Positions 44,011 to 53,130 of a stretch of DNA of 64,000 nucleotides are shown piece after piece (the stretch's first letter is position 1; the number at the start of each line of letters is the position of its first letter). The notes beneath the pieces are model-generated. The model was not told the DNA's origin and searched no databases. It saw only the letters and a list, made by a program, of their open reading frames with translations. Position numbers and translations under genes: made by a program. The stretch lies in the NCBI GenBank assembly GCA_023423275.1, contig JAFAFW010000043.1:9329-73328 (forward strand), read 5' to 3'. Source of the stretch: Pseudomonadota bacterium. GTDB lineage: Bacteria > Pseudomonadota > Alphaproteobacteria > Rhizobiales > Hyphomicrobiaceae.

Positions 44011-44517
44011 ATGTCGATGTTTTCGCGTCTCATGCCAGCAACGGCCGGTGCCGTCGGCCTGTTCACGGTCGGGGCCTGTGCGACCTGGGCAACCGCGAGT
44101 GCGCCGGATTCATTCGCTGGCCTGGCTGGCCGCTGGGCCGGTCACGGCACCGTGTTGCCCGCGGCAGGCCCGGGCGAGGCCTTCAAGTGCGTGGTAACTT
44201 ATCTTCCCGACGGAGACAGCTCCCGCCTCAAGCAGAACCTGCGCTGCAAGAGCGAGAACTACCGGCTGGATGCTTCGACGCACCTTCAGCTCGATGGCAG
44301 CGTGGTGACCGGCCGCTGGCAGGACAATATCTATACCGGGCTCAACGGCACCGTCAGCGGCACACTCACGGCGAGCGGCTTCGACATTTTGCTGAGCGGC
44401 CGGTTCTTCCAGGCCAAGATGGCTGTCGAGGGATCGCGCTGCGAGCAGCAGGTCCGGGTCGTGCCGGACCGCGCCGACTATATTCGCGAGGTCTCGGCAT
44501 CACTGAAGAAGTGCTGA
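44011..44517 (+). CDS. Exported protein of unknown function
   Basis: 168 residues from ATG 44011, with GGGGGAG nine bases upstream. A signal peptide (MSMFSRLMPATAGAVGLFTVGACATWATA) is followed by FAGLAGRWAGHGTVLPAAGPGEAFKCVVTY, RLKQNLRCKSENYRLDAS, GRWQDNIYTGLNGTVSGTL and EGSRCEQQVRV, a small beta-rich domain with cysteine pairs. The early AGRWAGHG resembles lipocalin-like or calycin folds, but this is not proven. It resembles conserved Hyphomicrobiales proteins of unknown role. Confidence 0.75.
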   Translation: MSMFSRLMPATAGAVGLFTVGACATWATASAPDSFAGLAGRWAGHGTVLPAAGPGEAFKCVVTYLPDGDSSRLKQNLRCKSENYRLDASTHLQLDGSVVTGRWQDNIYTGLNGTVSGTLTASGFDILLSGRFFQAKMAVEGSRCEQQVRVVPDRADYIREVSASLKKC

Positions 44518-44523
44518 CGACAT

Positions 44524-44563
44524 CAAAAAAAACAAAACGGCGTGGCCGCATCCGACCACGCCG
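44524..44563 (-). terminator. Intrinsic terminator of the orphan TRAP binding-protein gene
   Basis: On the minus strand CGGCGTGG (44563-44556) pairs with CCACGCCG (44545-44538), followed by TTTTGTTTTTTTT at 44537-44525. It lies just after the stop of the minus-strand gene at 44590, a clear Rho-independent signal. Confidence 0.9.
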
Positions 44564-44589
44564 CCCGCACTTTGAACGGATGCGTCCTA

Positions 44590-45726
44590 TCAGTAGACGC
44601 CGTAGGTCTTCTCGTCGATCTTGCTGTAGAGATTGTCCTTCAGCACTTTGGTCAGGGCCGCCGGATCGTTGCGATCAACGTTCTTGAGCAAGCCGTCCCA
44701 CTTTGCGAGCGCGGCCTCGAAGCGTGTGACCAGTCCCTCAGGATCCTTCAGCCTGAACTTTGACTTGCCTTGCTCGATCGCCTGCGTGCGCGCCACCTTC
44801 TGCGCGAATTCCTGCACCGACTTCTTCATCTCGTCGGTTTCGGGATAGACCGTCACCCCTTTGGACGGCGCCTCCTTCAGAGCGTCGTCGGCCGACTTCA
44901 TATAGTCGAGCATCATCGGCGCGATCGAGTCGGCCACCGTATCCAGTACGATGCGACGCTCCTCGGGCTTCAGCTCCTTCCAGAAACCGCCATTGAAGGC
45001 CCACTCCCAGCCTGCCCAATAGAGACCAAGGGAAATCGTGCTGGTGTGCTTGGCGACATCCCACAGCGAACGGCTCTTCATGTCGTTGGCCGCGTTCGCC
45101 GCACAATCGAGCTGCCCCTTCTCAAGACCGGTAAACATTTCCGATGAAGGGACGCTGACGGGAACGATGCCGACGGTTTTGCCCCAATCGGCATGGATGA
45201 CACCCGGCATGCGAATCTTCAGACCCTTCAGGTCGGCGAGGGTCTCAACCTTCTTGCTGCACATCAGGATATAGGGCGGCGTCGCATAGCCCCCGGCAAA
45301 CACGATGCCATGCGCCTTGAACCGGGCCTGCATATCCGGATCGGTCATGTAGAAGTCCGTGACGGCGAACGTCACCGCCATCGTATCGGACACGCCGAGA
45401 GACAGCATCGAGACGACGTTGTCTTCAGGCAGGTCGGTCGGCGTATAGGTGCCGGCATGATAGGTGACGTGGGCGATACCGTCCTTCAGGCCGGACAGAT
45501 GCGCGTTCGGCGGCAGCAGCGCCGTTCCCGTGAAAACTTTCGCCTTCAGTTCACCCTTCGATGCCGCTTCGAGGTCTTTGGCCCAGGCCAGATAAGCCTT
45601 TGTCAGCGGGTGCGTATCCGGAAACCAGATGCTGGCGTTCATCTCTTTTGCTGCGTACGCAGTGGCCGATCCTGCCAGGAGAACTGCAGCAGCGGCGACG
45701 GACAGAAATCGTTTACGACTCATCAT
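44590..45726 (-). CDS. Orphan TRAP transporter solute-binding protein (DctP-like)
   Basis: 378 residues from ATG 45726. The Sec signal peptide is KRFLSVAAAAVLLAGSATAYA. Family features: IWFPDTHPLTKAYLAWAKDLEAASKGELK, LADLKGLKIRMPGVIHADWGK (carboxylate-binding Arg), SSEMFTGLEKGQLDCAANAANDM. It matches the TRAP C4-dicarboxylate binding group more than the first DctP in the window and is longer. No DctQ or DctM gene is adjacent, so it must share a permease or work otherwise. It is divergent from the carboxylase gene. Confidence 0.9.
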   Translation of the reverse strand: MMSRKRFLSVAAAAVLLAGSATAYAAKEMNASIWFPDTHPLTKAYLAWAKDLEAASKGELKAKVFTGTALLPPNAHLSGLKDGIAHVTYHAGTYTPTDLPEDNVVSMLSLGVSDTMAVTFAVTDFYMTDPDMQARFKAHGIVFAGGYATPPYILMCSKKVETLADLKGLKIRMPGVIHADWGKTVGIVPVSVPSSEMFTGLEKGQLDCAANAANDMKSRSLWDVAKHTSTISLGLYWAGWEWAFNGGFWKELKPEERRIVLDTVADSIAPMMLDYMKSADDALKEAPSKGVTVYPETDEMKKSVQEFAQKVARTQAIEQGKSKFRLKDPEGLVTRFEAALAKWDGLLKNVDRNDPAALTKVLKDNLYSKIDEKTYGVY

Positions 45727-45928
45727 ATGCTCACCCTTCAAGACGATCGTCGGCTCCCTTTACTCGACGTCCCGCTCTGCAAGACCCTTTCGAGGCGGGG
45801 CCAGTCTCGGCTATCGCGCGGGCTTTTTCAATCGCAGGTGTAAAGTCGGGGCCAGAACCGCTGCGCCCTTGCCGCCCGGGCGTGACGCTGCTTGACTGCG
45901 GAACGAACAGACTGCCTACGGGGTAGCC

Positions 45929-47536
45929 ATGCCGAAGATCATTTCGCAGATCAGCCCGAACTCGGATGCGTTCCGGGACAATGCCGCCGCAATGCAAGCG
46001 CTGGTTGCAGACCTCGCGGCCAAGCGGACCGAGACCGCAGAGGGAGGGCCGGAAAAACTGCGCCAACGTCATATGGCACGGGGCAAACTGCTGCCGCGCC
46101 AACGGGTGTTACGGCTCGTCGACCCTGGAACGCCGTTTCTCGAACTTTCACAACTCGCCGCCTATGGCATGTATTCCGGCGACATTCACGGCGCCGGTCT
46201 CATCACCGGCGTCGGCCGGGTTTCGGGCCGCGAATGCATGATCGTTGCCAATGACGCGACCATCAAGGGCGGCACCTACTTTCCGTTGACGGTGAAGAAA
46301 CATCTCCGCGCCCAGGAGATTGCGCGTGAGAACCATCTGCCCTGCCTCTATCTGGTCGACAGCGGCGGCGCAAACCTGCCGCATCACACGGAGGTGTTTC
46401 CCGACAAGGAACACTTCGGGCGCATCTTCTACAATCAGGCGCGCATGTCGGCGGAAGGCATCCCGCAGATCGCCGTGGTGATGGGGAGTTGCACGGCGGG
46501 CGGCGCTTATGTCCCGGCCATGTCGGACGAAAGCATCATCGTGCGCCGCCAGGGCACCATTTTCCTGGGCGGTCCGCCGCTGGTAAAGGCCGCAACCGGC
46601 GAAACCGTCAGCGCAGAGGATCTCGGCGGCGCGGACGTCCATACACGTCTTTCAGGGGTCGCCGACCATTACGCGTTAGACGACGCACATGCGCTCGATA
46701 TCGCCCGCAACATCGTCGGCAGCCTCAATGCGGTCCGCAGTCGCGATATCGTCGTCACATCGGCGCGCCCGCCCGCGTATCCCACAGATGAGATCGACGG
46801 CTGCGTCCCCTCCTCCCTCATGACGCAATATGATGCGCGCGAGGTGATCGCGCGCATTGTCGACGGATCTGAGCTGCATGAATTCAAGGCGCTTTATGCG
46901 ACCACGCTGGTGACGGGCTTCGCGCGGATCGAGGGCCTTCCCGTCGCCATCCTCGCCAACAACGGGATTCTCTACTCGGAAACGGCGCAAAAGGCGGCGC
47001 ACTTCATCGAGCTCGCATGCCAGCGGCGCATTCCTCTGCTATTCCTGCAGAACATCACAGGCTTCATGGTCGGTCGCGAAGCGGAGGCAGGCGGCATCGC
47101 GCGGCATGGCGCCAAGATGGTGACGGCCGTTGCCAGCGCCAATGTTCCCAAGATCACGGTCATCATCGGCGGCAGTTACGGCGCCGGAAACTACGCCATG
47201 TGCGGACGCGCCTATGGACCGCGCTTTCTGTTCATGTGGCCCAATGCGCGCATCTCCGTCATGGGCGGTCCGCAAGCGGCATCGGTATTGGCGACGGTGC
47301 GCCGTGACAACGTCGAGGCCGAAGGCCGATCCTGGAGCGCGGAGGACGAGACGGCCTTCAAAGCGCCGATCCTGGAACAGTACGAGCACGAGGGTCATCC
47401 CTACTATGCAACGGCGCGGCTGTGGGATGACGGAATTATCGCCCCACAGGAGACACGCCGCGTGCTTGGCCTGAGCCTCGCCGCTTGCCTGAATGCGCCC
47501 ATACCACCGACTCGCTTCGGCGTTTTCCGCATGTAG
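45929..47536 (+). CDS. mccB: Methylcrotonyl-CoA carboxylase beta subunit (carboxyltransferase)
   Basis: 535 residues, the normal size. Signatures: RQRHMARGKLLPRQRVLRLVDPGTPFLEL, PCLYLVDSGGANLPHHTEVFPDKEHFGRIFYNQARMSAEGIPQIAVVMGSCTAGGAYVPAMSDE, and QNITGFMVGREAEAGGIARHGAKMV. The EVFPD-x-EHFGRIFYNQA form is typical of MccB in leucine degradation. The biotin-carboxylase/BCCP subunit, isovaleryl-CoA dehydrogenase and other leu genes are not next to it in this window. It could also serve another acyl-CoA carboxylase. Confidence 0.9.
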   Translation: MPKIISQISPNSDAFRDNAAAMQALVADLAAKRTETAEGGPEKLRQRHMARGKLLPRQRVLRLVDPGTPFLELSQLAAYGMYSGDIHGAGLITGVGRVSGRECMIVANDATIKGGTYFPLTVKKHLRAQEIARENHLPCLYLVDSGGANLPHHTEVFPDKEHFGRIFYNQARMSAEGIPQIAVVMGSCTAGGAYVPAMSDESIIVRRQGTIFLGGPPLVKAATGETVSAEDLGGADVHTRLSGVADHYALDDAHALDIARNIVGSLNAVRSRDIVVTSARPPAYPTDEIDGCVPSSLMTQYDAREVIARIVDGSELHEFKALYATTLVTGFARIEGLPVAILANNGILYSETAQKAAHFIELACQRRIPLLFLQNITGFMVGREAEAGGIARHGAKMVTAVASANVPKITVIIGGSYGAGNYAMCGRAYGPRFLFMWPNARISVMGGPQAASVLATVRRDNVEAEGRSWSAEDETAFKAPILEQYEHEGHPYYATARLWDDGIIAPQETRRVLGLSLAACLNAPIPPTRFGVFRM

Positions 47537-47761
47537 ACCGCGTTGCCTGTGTTTTATCTGCGTGCACGTCCAATCAGCAGTCTGAGGATAATGCGCCACA
47601 TGTCACAGACTTGACACGTGCGGGCGGCGACAACGGCCCGGGAATCGCGCGAAACTGATCCTGGCGCTCCATACAGAACGCTCGGCGCCTAGTCGTCGGA
47701 CGCCGAAAAGCAGATTGGTTCAGGGAGGGAATTCGTCGAACCTGTATTCGAGGATTCCGCC

Positions 47762-48046
47762 ATGTCCATCAGATGGTTATCACTATCCCTCCTGCTCGCC
47801 GCGACACCCGCGTGGGCGCATGACTGGTATCCCTGGGACTGCTGCTCGGGCTTTGATTGCGCACCGGTCGAGCGCGCGCAGGTTTTGCCAAACGCCGAGC
47901 TTCTGGTGACCTCGAAGCACGGCACAACACTGGTACCGGCGACCTTTCCAAAGCGCGACTCGCAGGACAACCGGATGCACGTGTGCATGCGAAAGGGAGA
48001 GCGTGGAATGACACCGATCTGCATCTTCCTTCCGCCATCGACCTGA
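47762..48046 (+). CDS. Small conserved exported protein with Cys-rich motif
   Basis: 94 residues. The signal peptide is MSIRWLSLSLLLAATPAWA, and the mature protein begins HDWYPWDCCSGFDCAPV with three closely spaced cysteines (CC and C). Two more follow in MHVCMRKGE and MTPICIF, giving five in total. The combination of aromatic residues and cysteines suggests a disulfide-stabilised or metal-binding periplasmic protein. This is a family of small Hyphomicrobiales proteins that I recognise by its motif but whose function is not known. Confidence 0.72.
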   Translation: MSIRWLSLSLLLAATPAWAHDWYPWDCCSGFDCAPVERAQVLPNAELLVTSKHGTTLVPATFPKRDSQDNRMHVCMRKGERGMTPICIFLPPST

Positions 48047-48062
48047 CGCGAAGGGACCGGGC

Positions 48063-49112
48063 TCAGCGCCTTTGCCCAGTCAAGGCAAGCGTGGTGCGCC
48101 GGGTTTCGTCCCGCAGGGCACGTGGCGGCCGGCCGAACCAGGCACGCGCGGCGCGCGTGAAGGCGCTCTGTTCGGAGAAGCCCAACATGTAGGCGATCTC
48201 CGTCAGGGATAAATCGGTGTCGCGCAGATAGCGGACGGCGAGTGAGCGCCGCGTGTCACTCAGGACGCGTTCGAAAGTCGTACCTTGCTGGGCGAGCCGG
48301 TTTTGCAACGCGCGCGGCGATATCCGCAAACGCCTTGCGATATTGTCCAGCAAAGGTGGCTCGGAACTCAGCGTATCGGTGATTGCCCGGGCCGTCCGCA
48401 TGACGAGATCCGCGCGTGACTTCAGCTCGCTCAACTTGACCTCTCCGGCCGCTCGCAGAATGCTGAAGAGACGCGGATCAGCTTCTTCGGACCGTCGAAC
48501 GAGGGCACGGCTATCGATCGCAACACAATTGCGCTGACCATTGAACACCGTTCGCGGGCCGATAATCCTGTGCACAGCCACGAGGCAGGGCGGTTCACGA
48601 TGCTCAACTTCGACAGCCTGCGGATACCAGTCGCCGCCAGTGATCTGCCTCAGCCGCAGCACGAGTGTTGCCATAAGAAAACTGACGATCTGGGTGCGTG
48701 GCGCCGTCAGATGCTCCGGAAAGCGCCAGCTCAGCTCGGCCGTCTCGCCTTCGTCGCTGAGCTCGACTGTTATCGGATGCAAAACAAGATTTCCGTACTG
48801 CTTCACCGCGTGCAACGCTTCGCGTACCGTCGTCGCGTGCATCACGAGATATCCGACGACGCCGCTGGCACCCTTGGGATACGACTCGGCGAAGGCAAGC
48901 CCGAGGCAGGGATCACCAATCCGTTCCGCCGCGGTTTCCATCACCAGCGCCACGGTATCGAACGGCAATCTGTGTTCGGGATCCTCCAAATCGCCGAGAT
49001 CGACCCCAATTTCAGCCAACAACTGGTCATAATCCACCCCGCGCGAGCGCACCAACTCTCGGAAACCCGTGAGCATGCTCGCGAGAAGTGTGACGTCGTT
49101 GCCTGCCTTCAT
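48063..49112 (-). CDS. AraC-family transcriptional regulator
   Basis: 349 residues. The N-terminal 200 residues are an arabinose-binding-like sensor domain of the type found in OruR/ArgR-type AraC regulators (FRELVRSRGVDYDQLLAEIGVD at the start, GLAFAESYPKGASGVVGYLVM). The C-terminal 100 residues hold the double helix-turn-helix: LLDNIARRLRISPRALQNRLAQQG and LSLTEIAYMLGFSEQSAFTRAARAWFGRPP. It probably activates nearby metabolic genes, but its target is not evident. Confidence 0.9.
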   Translation of the reverse strand: MKAGNDVTLLASMLTGFRELVRSRGVDYDQLLAEIGVDLGDLEDPEHRLPFDTVALVMETAAERIGDPCLGLAFAESYPKGASGVVGYLVMHATTVREALHAVKQYGNLVLHPITVELSDEGETAELSWRFPEHLTAPRTQIVSFLMATLVLRLRQITGGDWYPQAVEVEHREPPCLVAVHRIIGPRTVFNGQRNCVAIDSRALVRRSEEADPRLFSILRAAGEVKLSELKSRADLVMRTARAITDTLSSEPPLLDNIARRLRISPRALQNRLAQQGTTFERVLSDTRRSLAVRYLRDTDLSLTEIAYMLGFSEQSAFTRAARAWFGRPPRALRDETRRTTLALTGQRR

Positions 49113-49316
49113 GGCGGCGTATCATGCTTAGATAGAAGGAAAAACCAATGACGCTATTCGCCGCGATACGAAGTGGAAAACGTTAACATCGGGGGGCCCA
49201 GGGTCAAGTCGAGTCCGTTAGAACGCCGTAATTAGACACAATATTCAGCAGCGTGACGGTCTCGGTAATGACGAAGGCCTGTTGCTCTGTCCTACAGTCC
49301 TCGCTGGAGCTTATCG

Positions 49317-49805
49317 ATGACATCTTCTTCCCGTGAACTCGCGCTGATGAACTCAGCCCTTCATCTTCTTCATCGCGCCGGACAACGCGCCGATGAACTG
49401 TTCTCTGCGACCATGGGTGAAAATGATCTGACACCGCGCCAGTTCGCCGTCCTGAAGGCCGTCGCGAAGTCGGAAGATCTCAGCCAGACAGCTCTGGTCC
49501 AACAAACCGGTATCGATCGCTCGACCCTGGCGGACATTGTTCGCCGCCTTATCAAGAAAGGGGTTCTGCAGCGGCGGCGCACATCGCATGACGCCAGGAT
49601 GTATGCCGTTCGCCTGACTGCTGCGGGACGTGATCTGCTGCGTACGGCCGAACCTGCAGTCAAGACGACCGAAGAGCAGCTCTTGGCCGTCCTTCCGGTG
49701 CGGCAGCGTTCGGCGATGATCGATGCACTCAGCACGATCGTCACGGCACTGGAGCCGTCCGACGTTATGGAAGAGGTCGCACCGGTCCGCAAGTCGCGCC
49801 GCTGA
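49317..49805 (+). CDS. MarR-family transcriptional regulator
   Basis: 162 residues. The winged-helix MarR core: LTPRQFAVLKAVAKSEDLSQTALVQQTGIDRSTLADIVRRLIKKGVLQRRRTSHDARMYAVRLTAAG, with the wing RRRTSHDARMY. The N-terminal helix (ELALMNSALHLLHRAGQRADELF) and C-terminal helix form the dimer interface. It probably represses a nearby or own promoter and responds to a phenolic or oxidant ligand. It is divergent from the AraC gene, and the 204 bases between them hold both promoters. Confidence 0.9.
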   Translation: MTSSSRELALMNSALHLLHRAGQRADELFSATMGENDLTPRQFAVLKAVAKSEDLSQTALVQQTGIDRSTLADIVRRLIKKGVLQRRRTSHDARMYAVRLTAAGRDLLRTAEPAVKTTEEQLLAVLPVRQRSAMIDALSTIVTALEPSDVMEEVAPVRKSRR

Positions 49806-49840
49806 AAGCGCGCTTACTGAACACCCGATTTTTTTGAATA

Positions 49841-49875
49841 GAACGGTCCCCTCCGGAAACAGAGCGGGGCCGTTC
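49841..49875 (+). terminator. Hairpin terminator between marR and the convergent spermidine-synthase-like gene
   Basis: GAACGG and CCCC (49841-49851, with one bulged T) pair with GGGGCCGTTC at 49866-49875, followed by TGCTTTC. This is a reasonable, not perfect, intrinsic terminator for the plus strand. Confidence 0.6.
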
Positions 49876-49880
49876 TGCTT

Positions 49881-52295
49881 TCAGCGCTTCATTTTGGAAA
49901 GAAACGGCCCAAGGACATCCGAATAATCGTCGGTCCAGGCACGCAGAGAGGACACCTCGAACTCGACAGCCTCGGGCCGCCCGCGGAAGCCGTCGATGAC
50001 GGCCGCGCTCTTGGAAAAGATCGCCACGGTCGATGTTGTGCTGGCGTAACTGCCGTCGGCCTCGTCATCCGACAGGATCAATCCGGAAAATTCCGGGACG
50101 AGCGGCAGCGTCGCCGCCAGCACGGAATCGAGATCGAGATAGCGATTCGAGATGTGCAACAGGACGATGCCATCCGGCTTCAGTTTCGCTGCATAGAGCC
50201 GCAGCGCTTCGGCTGTCATCAGATGAACCGGCACGGCGTCGGACGTGAAAGCATCCACGATGATGAGATCGAAACTCTCGGGCTCTTCGCGGCCGATGGT
50301 CAATCGTGCATCACCCAGGACGATGTCCGGCTTTTCCTGGCAGTGATGCAGGAAGCTGAAGCTCTCCGGATTGCGCGCGATCTTGACGACAAGCGGATCG
50401 ATCTCGAAGAAACGCCAGCGCTCCTCGGACGCCGAATGACACGCCATCGAACCGGCGCCCAGACCGATCACCCCGTAGCGTCCGTGGCGATCCTGCGCCG
50501 ATAGCCTCTGGCGAACCTCCGCGACGGTAATCGCCATAGGACTTTTCGGATGATAGTAGGTTCCCGGCGTCGGATCGTCGAAAACGGCGCCCTCGGCATC
50601 GCGGATCCGCTGTGCCCCGTGCAGTGTCGTTCCGTGGGTCAGAATATTGTAGTCGCCATCGTTTGACTGCATCACGCGATAAACGCCGAAATAACTGCGA
50701 ACCGCATCGCCCCGCTTGACGGTCGACGGCAGCATGACGACAGCCAGAAACATCAGCATGGCCAGCACGAACTGGCGCTGCGGATGCCAGGCACAGGCCA
50801 GGAGCGCGACGGCAAAGGCAAGCGAGATCAGGGCCGCCGTTCCCCAATCGAACACAATCCCACGCGCCCAGGCGGTGAGCCACCCGATGGTGTCTTCCGT
50901 ACCCATCGCCAGCAGCCAGTCGCTGATCGTCGGCATCCAGTAGATGGCAAGCAGGCCAGTTGCGAAGATCAGCCACAGGCGCATCAGTTCGTGCGCACCG
51001 GCGACATCCAGGGATGCCCATGAGGCCGGAACAGGTATCCGCACCACTCTGAGCAGACTGGTTCCGGCCTGTCCCGCCAGATGGAACACGCGCGCTGCGC
51101 CGGGACGGCACGCCATCGTCAGCGCGACGAGCAGCGGATACTCGAAGACTTCAGAGAAAAGCTGAGGCGCAATCAAAGCCGCAAAGAGACCGCCCAGCAC
51201 ACCGCCGAGCGAGAGCCAGAGATAAAACTCGGTGAGAAAGCGCGGGGCCGGACGCAGATCATACAGAAAGCGATGCGCCACCAGTGCCGATGTGAAAAAG
51301 ACGGCCACACCGGTTACGCTCGAAATCACCCAACCATCGTGCTTGGTCTGAGAAAGTTGCAGCAGCGCCACCACAACCGCTGCCAGATGCAGAACCAGCA
51401 GGAACCGCATAGGGATCAGCCCGCGCTCGCGGAACACGATAACGAACGTCAACAGATACAGCGCCAGCGGCACCACCCACAGCAGCGGTGCCGAGGCGAC
51501 GTCCGTGCTCACGTGCGTGGTGAAGGCCGTCAACAAGGCGGACGGCACCATCGCCAAGCCAACCCAGCCCCATCGCAGGGACCACGACGGTCGCTCGTCC
51601 AATTCGCCCTGAGCTTGCACGGCTGTGGGTGCCGTTCTCTCGGCGCGCGTGTAAAGCGTCCAGAAACACAGCGCGATGGCCGCGATGAGCACAAGAAATC
51701 CACCGCTCCAGACCTCCGCCAGTGCGCGAACACCAAGAGCTGGCTCAAGCAGGAAGGGATAGCCGATCAGAGCGATCAAACTGCCGAGGTTGCTCGCGGC
51801 ATAAAGGAAGTAGGGATCCCGTCCATCGGGATGCCCCGTGGCCGCGAACCAGGCCTGCAGCAGGGGGGCGTTGGCCGATACCGCAAGAAACGGCAACCCC
51901 ACCGCAATCGAGAACAAGCCAAGCTGCCAGAGGTAGGGACTACCGCTCGGTGGCGGTTCGGTCCAGCTCTCGGGCAATCCGATCGGCAGGGCGAGCAGGG
52001 CAAGGCCGCAAATGGCGAGATGGCAGACACCCGCCATGCGCGCCGGGACGTGCTGGTTGACGAGATGGGCGTAGCAATATCCAGCCAGCAGCGCGCCCTG
52101 GAAGAAGCACATCGCCACCGCCCAAACCGAGGGCGATCCGCCCAGCACGGGCAGCACCATCTTGGCGAACAGCGGCTGGATGGAGAACAGGAGCAGCGCC
52201 GACAGAAACGTCGTTGCCGTGAAAACGGCGATGAGACCGAATCCGCCTGACCGCACGCTTCCCGGTGCGGCCGGTCGAAGACCATCGCCGTCCAT
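49881..52295 (-). CDS. Membrane protein with fused spermidine synthase-like domain
   Basis: 804 residues. The first 500 or so contain about 12-14 membrane helices in an MFS-like layout (FTATTFLSALLLFSIQPLFAKMVLPVLGGSPSVW at the start). The C-terminal 230 residues are a SAM/polyamine-synthase-type Rossmann domain: YGVIGLGAGSMACHSASEERWRFFEIDPLVVKIARNPESF, LGDARL, FDLIIVDAFTSDAVPVHLMTAEAL. Such fused spermidine synthase-like transporters are widespread and not proven polyamine enzymes. No polyamine biosynthesis genes are adjacent. It is convergent with marR. Confidence 0.88.
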   Translation of the reverse strand: MDGDGLRPAAPGSVRSGGFGLIAVFTATTFLSALLLFSIQPLFAKMVLPVLGGSPSVWAVAMCFFQGALLAGYCYAHLVNQHVPARMAGVCHLAICGLALLALPIGLPESWTEPPPSGSPYLWQLGLFSIAVGLPFLAVSANAPLLQAWFAATGHPDGRDPYFLYAASNLGSLIALIGYPFLLEPALGVRALAEVWSGGFLVLIAAIALCFWTLYTRAERTAPTAVQAQGELDERPSWSLRWGWVGLAMVPSALLTAFTTHVSTDVASAPLLWVVPLALYLLTFVIVFRERGLIPMRFLLVLHLAAVVVALLQLSQTKHDGWVISSVTGVAVFFTSALVAHRFLYDLRPAPRFLTEFYLWLSLGGVLGGLFAALIAPQLFSEVFEYPLLVALTMACRPGAARVFHLAGQAGTSLLRVVRIPVPASWASLDVAGAHELMRLWLIFATGLLAIYWMPTISDWLLAMGTEDTIGWLTAWARGIVFDWGTAALISLAFAVALLACAWHPQRQFVLAMLMFLAVVMLPSTVKRGDAVRSYFGVYRVMQSNDGDYNILTHGTTLHGAQRIRDAEGAVFDDPTPGTYYHPKSPMAITVAEVRQRLSAQDRHGRYGVIGLGAGSMACHSASEERWRFFEIDPLVVKIARNPESFSFLHHCQEKPDIVLGDARLTIGREEPESFDLIIVDAFTSDAVPVHLMTAEALRLYAAKLKPDGIVLLHISNRYLDLDSVLAATLPLVPEFSGLILSDDEADGSYASTTSTVAIFSKSAAVIDGFRGRPEAVEFEVSSLRAWTDDYSDVLGPFLSKMKR

Positions 52296-52342
52296 TCAAA
52301 CTCCTGTACCCGTTTACCCTGCTCCCGCGCCGCGAGAGGCCG

Positions 52343-53035
52343 CTAGACCGTAACGGCCTTTCCGACGCTCGGTACTACGACATTTTCGCCTGACATCTCA
52401 GTCACAAACGCGTCAGCATTAGGGTCAAGCATGCCGGGGAACGTACCGTAATGGCAGGGCAGGATTGTGCTGAAGCGGAAGAACTTCTTGCAGGCAAAGG
52501 CCGCCGACTTCGCCCCCATCGTGAACCGATCGCCGATCGGAACGATCCCGATATCCGGCTTATGGAGTTCGTTGATGAGTTCCATACCGGAAAACACGTC
52601 TGTGTCGCCCATATGATAGACGGTCTTGCCTTCCTTGGTGCGCAGTACGATCCCGCACGGGTTACCAAGATAAACGCCGCCTGACGAAGACGAATGCAGG
52701 GCATTGGTGAGCGTCAGGTCGAAGTCGGCGGAGCGCACCGTGCCGCCCGTATTCATCGGCTCGAGCTTCTCAACTCCCTTCTGAGCAACGTGCGTCGCCA
52801 ATTCGAAGACCGCGAACAATGCCGCACCCGTTTTCTTGCAGACCTCCGCCGCGTCGCCGATGTGATCGTCATGTCCGTGGGTCAGCGCAACGTGCGTGAC
52901 ACCGTTTGTCGCATCATCCCAAGCCACGCCCGATTTCTCGAACGTCGGATTACCTTTGAGAAACGGATCGATGAGCACAACGCTCCCGCCGGTCTCAATG
53001 CGGAAGCAGGAGTGGCCAAACCAGGTGACTTTCAT
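52343..53035 (-). CDS. UPF0173 metal-dependent hydrolase (metallo-beta-lactamase fold)
   Basis: 230 residues. The start MKVTWFGHSCFRIETGGSVVLIDPFL and the metal motif THGHDDHIGDA (HxHxDH), followed by HMGDTDVFSGMELI and LPCHYGTFPG, identify the UPF0173/YtkL family. It is a cytoplasmic hydrolase of unknown substrate. It sits between the membrane spermidine-synthase-like gene (48-base gap) and the divergent ruvX gene. Confidence 0.9.
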   Translation of the reverse strand: MKVTWFGHSCFRIETGGSVVLIDPFLKGNPTFEKSGVAWDDATNGVTHVALTHGHDDHIGDAAEVCKKTGAALFAVFELATHVAQKGVEKLEPMNTGGTVRSADFDLTLTNALHSSSSGGVYLGNPCGIVLRTKEGKTVYHMGDTDVFSGMELINELHKPDIGIVPIGDRFTMGAKSAAFACKKFFRFSTILPCHYGTFPGMLDPNADAFVTEMSGENVVVPSVGKAVTV

Positions 53036-53130
53036 GGGGTTCCTCGTCGTCTAGCGCGATTTGTCTGTTCGACCTGTAGTATAGGGTGCCTCAGTCTGCC
53101 AACAACCCGCAACGCGATTGGCCGTTTCCT

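Noticed and set aside
43628..45726. Possible genomic island at tRNA-Val
   Set aside because: No integrase, no direct repeat of the tRNA 3' end and no composition break are visible near the tRNA.
51081..52250. 389-codon plus-strand open frame opposite the spermidine-synthase fusion
   Set aside because: Gln/Arg-rich antisense frame without any motif, a normal result of high GC content.
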